Positions 12,794 through 16,228 of a stretch of DNA of 16,228 nucleotides are shown piece after piece. The notes under the pieces were generated by a model. It saw nothing but the letters and a program-made list of their open reading frames with translations. It did not search any database and was not told the origin of the DNA. Source of the stretch: an uncultured Collinsella sp. (GTDB lineage: Bacteria > Actinomycetota > Coriobacteriia > Coriobacteriales > Coriobacteriaceae). The position numbers and the translations under genes are program-made. The stretch covers positions 1-16,228 of the forward strand of contig UQMM01000037.1 of NCBI GenBank assembly GCA_900542165.1, written 5' to 3'. Numbering within the stretch: position 1 is the stretch's first letter; every line of letters starts with the position of its first letter.

Positions 12794-13864
12794 ATGTCTT
12801 TGAAGGTTGGAATCGTCGGCGCGGCTGGATATGCCGGAGCCGAGCTCATTCGCCTCGTGCTCGGCCATCCCGAGTTTGAACTTGTTGCCATTACGTCCAA
12901 CGCCGATGCCGGCCAGCCGCTGTCCGCGGTGTATCCGAGCTTTGCTGGCGTGAGCGATCTGGTTTTCACCACGCATGACGCCCCCGAGCTCAAGAGCTGC
13001 GATGCGGTTTTTCTTGCCGTGCCGCACACGGCTGCCATGGCACAGGTGCCCGCGCTGCTTGCATCGGGCGTCTCCTGCTTTGATCTTTCGGCCGACTACC
13101 GTCTGAACGACGCGTCCGTCTTTGAGGCATGGTATGCCGCCGAGCACACGAGTCCCGAGCTGCTCAAGACGCGTGCTTTCGGCCTGCCCGAGCTGTTCTG
13201 CCAGGACTTGGAGACCGCTGCTTCCAGCCATGCCGCTGGCAGGCCCGTGTTGGTCGCCTGCGCCGGCTGCTATCCCACCGCAACGAGCCTCGCTGCCGCG
13301 CCTGCCGTGCGCGCCGACTGGGTTGCCCAGAGCGGCCCCGTAATCGTCGATGCCATTAGCGGCGTGACGGGTGCCGGTAAGTCCTGCAACGCCCGCACCC
13401 ACTTTTGCAGCGCGGACGAGAACCTGGAAGCCTATGGCGTGGGTAAACATCGTCATACGCCCGAGATTGAGCAAATCCTTGGCTTAACCGATCGCGTCGT
13501 CTTTACCCCGCATCTGGCACCGCTCAAGCGCGGCCTGCTCTCCACGGTGACGATGCCGCTTACGCCGCAGGCTATCGATACCTTGACCCTTGAGGACGTT
13601 GTCGACTATTACAAGCAGTTCTACGCTGGACGCACCTTTGTGCGTGTGCTCGACGCCGGCCAGCAGCCCAAGACGGCTTCGGTCGTCGGAACCAACGCCG
13701 CCCAGATTGGCCTCGCGCTCAACAAGCGCGCGGGCGTGCTGGTGGCGACGGGCGCCATCGACAATCTGTGCAAGGGCGCTGCGGGCCAAGCGGTCCAGTG
13801 TGCCAATATCGTCTTTGGCTTTGACGAGCGACGAGGCTTGCCCACAGTGGCGTGCCCGGTGTAG
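12794..13864 (+). CDS. argC: N-acetyl-gamma-glutamyl-phosphate reductase ArgC
   Basis: This 356-aa enzyme makes N-acetylglutamate semialdehyde from the acyl phosphate using NADPH, the third step of arginine synthesis. The nucleotide-binding motif GIVGAAGYAGAEL (6-18) starts the Rossmann domain. The catalytic Cys is 159 in ACAGCYPTAT. ISGVTGAGK (188-196) and HRHTPEI (219-225) fit the substrate site. NLCKGAAGQAVQ near the end is also typical. AAGGAG (12782-12787) supports the ATG. It is the first gene of the arg operon, behind an ARG-box-like operator. Confidence 0.97.
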   Translation: MSLKVGIVGAAGYAGAELIRLVLGHPEFELVAITSNADAGQPLSAVYPSFAGVSDLVFTTHDAPELKSCDAVFLAVPHTAAMAQVPALLASGVSCFDLSADYRLNDASVFEAWYAAEHTSPELLKTRAFGLPELFCQDLETAASSHAAGRPVLVACAGCYPTATSLAAAPAVRADWVAQSGPVIVDAISGVTGAGKSCNARTHFCSADENLEAYGVGKHRHTPEIEQILGLTDRVVFTPHLAPLKRGLLSTVTMPLTPQAIDTLTLEDVVDYYKQFYAGRTFVRVLDAGQQPKTASVVGTNAAQIGLALNKRAGVLVATGAIDNLCKGAAGQAVQCANIVFGFDERRGLPTVACPV

Positions 13865-13900
13865 CACATTCGATTGTTAACGATTTGGTAGTCGGGCATC

Positions 13901-13972
13901 GAGTGGGGCGCCACTCTTAAGCTGGTCTCATGATCACGACTGGCATGGCGCACCAACCGATGTCCGTTTTTT
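13901..13972 (+). promoter_or_regulatory. Hairpin and T-run in the argC-argJ gap
   Basis: GAGTGG-GGCG-CCACTC (13901-13916) is a 6-bp stem, and a T6 run lies at 13967-13972, but the two are 50 bases apart, so this is not a standard terminator. The 134-base gap is unusually long for an arg operon. It could hold a partial attenuator, a processing site or a second promoter (TTGACA at 13975-13980 is a good -35 but lies too close to the start). Confidence 0.3.
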
Positions 13973-13998
13973 GTTTGACATAAGGAGTCATAAAGACG

Positions 13999-15267
13999 AT
14001 GAATACCGAGCTGTTTGATATCAAGATTCGCGCCGTCGAGGGTGGCGTTACGGCAGCGGCCGGCTTTAAGGCCACGGGCATCCATGCTGGGTTCCGCAAG
14101 AACCCTGAGCGTCTGGATTACGCGCTCGTCGTGCCCGATAAACCCTGTCCCGGTGCTGGCGTGTTTACCACCAATCGCTTTTGCGCGGCGCCCGTGCAGG
14201 TGAGCCGTGCCAACCTGGGCGGTGCGGACAAGGGCTACGGTATCATCGCTGGTGTTTCAATCAACTCCGGCAACGCGAACGCCGCCACGGGCGAGACCGG
14301 CCTTGCCTGCGCGCGCGAGACCTGCAACATCGCATCGCAGGTTATCGGCTGTGAGCCCCAGCAGATTCTGGTTGCCTCCACGGGTGTGATTGGCCAGATT
14401 CTGCCGATCGACACGTTTGAGACCGCCATTCCTGCTGCCTACGAGGCGCTCTCAGCCCACGGTGGCGCCGATGCCGCTCGCGCCATCATGACGACCGACA
14501 CGCACTCCAAGGAGTACGCCGTGTCCTACGTCAGTGAGGCCGCGGGTCATGCGGGCAATGTCTATACGGTAGGCGGAATGTGCAAGGGCTCGGGCATGAT
14601 CATGCCCAACATGGCCACCATGATTGCAGTTATCACCACCGATGCCCCCGTCGAGCCTGCGGCACTTCATGCCCTGCTGCTCTCGACCGTCAAGCAGACC
14701 TTTAACAAGGTAACGGTCGATTCCGACACCTCGACCAACGACACCTGCATCATGCTTGCCTCCGGCGCCGCTGCCGCAGATGCCGAGCCTATCGTCGAGG
14801 GCTCCGATGCCTTTGGCGAGTTGGCATTTGCCGTGCACGAGGTGTGCGAGAGCCTGGCGCGCAATATCGCCGCCGATGGTGAGGGCGCATCCAAGCTTGT
14901 TACGGTCAACGTTACCGGCGCCGTGAACGACGAGGAAGCCGATATCGCCGCCCGTGCCGTTGCCAACTCGCCGCTCGTTAAGACCTGCATCGCCGGCCAC
15001 GACTGCAACTGGGGCCGTGTTGCTATGGCGCTTGGCAAGTGCGGCGTGAAGTTTAATCAGGAAGACGTTTCCATCGACATGATGGGCATGCCTGTCTGTC
15101 GCGACGGTCTGACTGTTCCCTTTGATGAGGACGAGGCTCTACGACGTTTCGAGGCGCCCGAGATCGTGATCTCGGCCGACCTGGGCGCAGGCGACGCGGC
15201 AACGACCGTGTGGACCTGCGACCTCACGCATGAGTACATCTCCATCAACGGCGACTACCGTTCCTAG
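13999..15267 (+). CDS. argJ: Glutamate N-acetyltransferase / amino-acid acetyltransferase ArgJ
   Basis: This 422-aa enzyme transfers acetyl from N-acetylornithine to glutamate; many ArgJ also use acetyl-CoA. It is made as a precursor that cuts itself before a Thr. The site is visible as KGSGMIMPNMATM (196-208), nucleophile Thr 207. VASTGVIGQ (125-133) forms the oxyanion region and DSDTSTNDT the conserved beta-chain motif. The motif AGHDCNWGRVAMALGK (333-347) near the C-terminus is the part copied at the contig end. AAGGAG (13982-13987) is 11 bases upstream. With ArgJ present, the cell uses the cyclic acetyl pathway. Whether it is mono- or bifunctional cannot be told here. Confidence 0.97.
   Translation: MNTELFDIKIRAVEGGVTAAAGFKATGIHAGFRKNPERLDYALVVPDKPCPGAGVFTTNRFCAAPVQVSRANLGGADKGYGIIAGVSINSGNANAATGETGLACARETCNIASQVIGCEPQQILVASTGVIGQILPIDTFETAIPAAYEALSAHGGADAARAIMTTDTHSKEYAVSYVSEAAGHAGNVYTVGGMCKGSGMIMPNMATMIAVITTDAPVEPAALHALLLSTVKQTFNKVTVDSDTSTNDTCIMLASGAAAADAEPIVEGSDAFGELAFAVHEVCESLARNIAADGEGASKLVTVNVTGAVNDEEADIAARAVANSPLVKTCIAGHDCNWGRVAMALGKCGVKFNQEDVSIDMMGMPVCRDGLTVPFDEDEALRRFEAPEIVISADLGAGDAATTVWTCDLTHEYISINGDYRS
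14985..15039 (+). repeat. 55-bp segment of argJ repeated exactly at the window end
   Basis: These 55 bases are identical to 16174-16228 in direct orientation. Bases just outside differ (C at 14984 versus G at 16173). Here the segment is in its proper place, coding for a conserved ArgJ motif. Confidence 0.95.
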
Positions 15268-15348
15268 ATTCCGGGCACGCTGCGCATCTTGCCGCGATTG
15301 CGGACAGCGGAGCACGGCGCGATAACGATACGAAAGACGAGGCAGATT

Positions 15349-16228
15349 ATGAAATTCGCACGCGATTGTCGTTCGAGCGAATCCAACGAAGCAACCGCGC
15401 AGCTGCTGTTCGAAGCGCTGCCGTGGATTAAGAACCTGACCGGCAAGACGGTTGTTATCAAATATGGCGGAGCCGCCATGGTTGATGAGCAGCTGCGCCG
15501 CGACGTGATGAGCGACATCGTTTTGCTCAAGATCATCGGTATGCGCCCCGTCATCGTGCACGGCGGCGGCAAGGCTATCAACGAGGCGCTGAGCCATTAC
15601 GATATTCCCGTCGAGTTTAAGAACGGCCAGCGCGTGACCACGCCGGCGACTATGGATATCGTGCGCGAGGTGCTGGGCGGCAAGGTTAACCAGGAGCTGG
15701 TTGCTGCCATCAACCACCACGGCAACCTGGCCGTGGGCGTGTCGGGCAGCGATGCCGGCACGCTCATCGCCGAGCCGCTCGACCCCGAGCTCGGTCGCGT
15801 GGGCAAAGTGACGCACGTCAACACCGACTATATCGAGCGCTTACTCGATAGCGAGTACATCCCCGTCATCGCTACCGTCGCGGCGGGGGAGGACGGCGGT
15901 TTCTTCAACATCAACGCCGACACCGCCGCCGGTGCCGTTGCCGCGGCGCTCCACGCGCATAAGGCGATCTTTTTGACCGATGTCGATGGCCTGTACAAGG
16001 ACTTTAGCGACAAGGACTCGCTTATCTCCAACCTAACGCTCGACGAGGTTAACGAAATGCTCTACGGCGGCGAGGTCGATAAGGGCATGATTCCCAAGCT
16101 GCGCGCGGCCGTCGATGCGCTTACCGGCGGCGTATTTCGTGCCCACATCATTAACGGTACTACGCCGCATTCGCTGCATCGCCGGCCACGACTGCAACTG
16201 GGGCCGTGTTGCTATGGCGCTTGGCAAG
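15349..16228 (+). CDS. argB: Acetylglutamate kinase ArgB (3' end missing, false tail)
   Basis: ArgB phosphorylates N-acetylglutamate, the controlled step of arginine synthesis. From ATG 15349 (GAGG at 15339-15342) the frame is open to the window edge. Motifs: VVIKYGGAAM (35-44), HGGGKAINEAL (71-81), VSGSDAG (131-137), NINADTAAGAVAAAL (187-201), LTDVDGLY (209-216), GMIPKL (246-251). The N-terminal helix ahead of LPWIKNLTGK resembles that of hexameric, arginine-inhibited kinases, so feedback inhibition is likely. Homology is convincing up to HIINGTTPHSL (266-276). From 16174 on, the DNA is a copy of argJ read in a different frame, so residues after 276 (HRRPRLQL...) are not ArgB. About 20 native residues and the stop codon are missing. 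Confidence 0.95.
   Translation, partial: MKFARDCRSSESNEATAQLLFEALPWIKNLTGKTVVIKYGGAAMVDEQLRRDVMSDIVLLKIIGMRPVIVHGGGKAINEALSHYDIPVEFKNGQRVTTPATMDIVREVLGGKVNQELVAAINHHGNLAVGVSGSDAGTLIAEPLDPELGRVGKVTHVNTDYIERLLDSEYIPVIATVAAGEDGGFFNINADTAAGAVAAALHAHKAIFLTDVDGLYKDFSDKDSLISNLTLDEVNEMLYGGEVDKGMIPKLRAAVDALTGGVFRAHIINGTTPHSLHRRPRLQLGPCCYGAWQ
16174..16228 (+). repeat. Terminal 55-bp copy of argJ sequence, probable assembly artefact
   Basis: Identical over all 55 bases to 14985-15039 and ends exactly at the last base of the window. It replaces the expected end of argB. A length of 55 is a common k-mer size of de Bruijn graph assemblers, which leave such overlaps at contig ends. Confidence 0.9.

Noticed and set aside
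12701..13474. Minus-strand frame (257 codons) opposite argC
   Set aside because: Shadow of a certain ArgC coding sequence; no recognisable domain or ribosome site.
1..16228. CRISPR arrays, tRNA or rRNA genes, integrases, toxin-antitoxin or defence genes
   Set aside because: I looked for regularly spaced direct repeats, tRNA-like T-loop motifs and typical protein motifs and saw none.
14985..16228. The 55-bp direct repeat as an attachment site or mobile-element boundary
   Set aside because: One copy lies inside conserved argJ coding sequence, the other ends exactly at the sequence edge, and no recombinase lies between them; an assembly overlap is simpler.

Overview
The window looks like chromosomal DNA of a high-GC, human-gut-type actinobacterium of the Coriobacteriia. 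Collinsella or a close relative is my best guess, from codon use, the protein style of the arg, ECF and groESL genes, and the long hairpins between genes. This is recognition from memory, not a search result. The sequence appears to be the end of an assembled contig: its last 55 bases exactly repeat 55 bases inside argJ, so the 3' end of argB is not trustworthy.

Layout. Positions 1-125 are the Pro/Ala/Glu-rich tail of an unidentified gene, followed by a good terminator. Positions 321-1419 are a two-gene unit: a zinc-ribbon DUF4234-type membrane protein and a DUF2752 membrane protein. A perfect 17-bp hairpin closes it. An M20-family amidohydrolase (minus strand, 1526-2989) is divergent from a YtcJ-like metal amidohydrolase (plus strand, 3158-4795), with a 168-bp control region between them. 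Positions 4796-5716 have no convincing gene but are rich in inverted repeats, including a long-range inverted pair (5054-5291) and a 243-bp nested palindrome (5353-5595). groES and groEL follow (5717-7744). A second nested palindrome of the same design lies after groEL (7771-7915), so the chaperonin operon is bracketed by two such elements.

An FMN riboswitch (about 8118-8302) leads an operon for riboflavin uptake: ribU (S component), a double ATPase fusing both EcfA halves, and ecfT, the first three genes overlapping by 1-4 bases. It apparently continues into two tandem paralogues of the pyridoxamine-phosphate-oxidase-like FMN-binding fold (11635-12536) before a strong hairpin at 12574-12627. 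The flavin importer and two likely flavin-using proteins may therefore share one flavin-sensing leader.

The last part is an arginine biosynthesis operon, argC-argJ-argB, preceded by an ArgR-type operator (two inverted ATGCATGAATA halves). ArgJ recycles the acetyl group, ArgB phosphorylates N-acetylglutamate and ArgC reduces the product. argB is cut by the window end and its last ~18 codons are a false or rearranged junction into argJ sequence.
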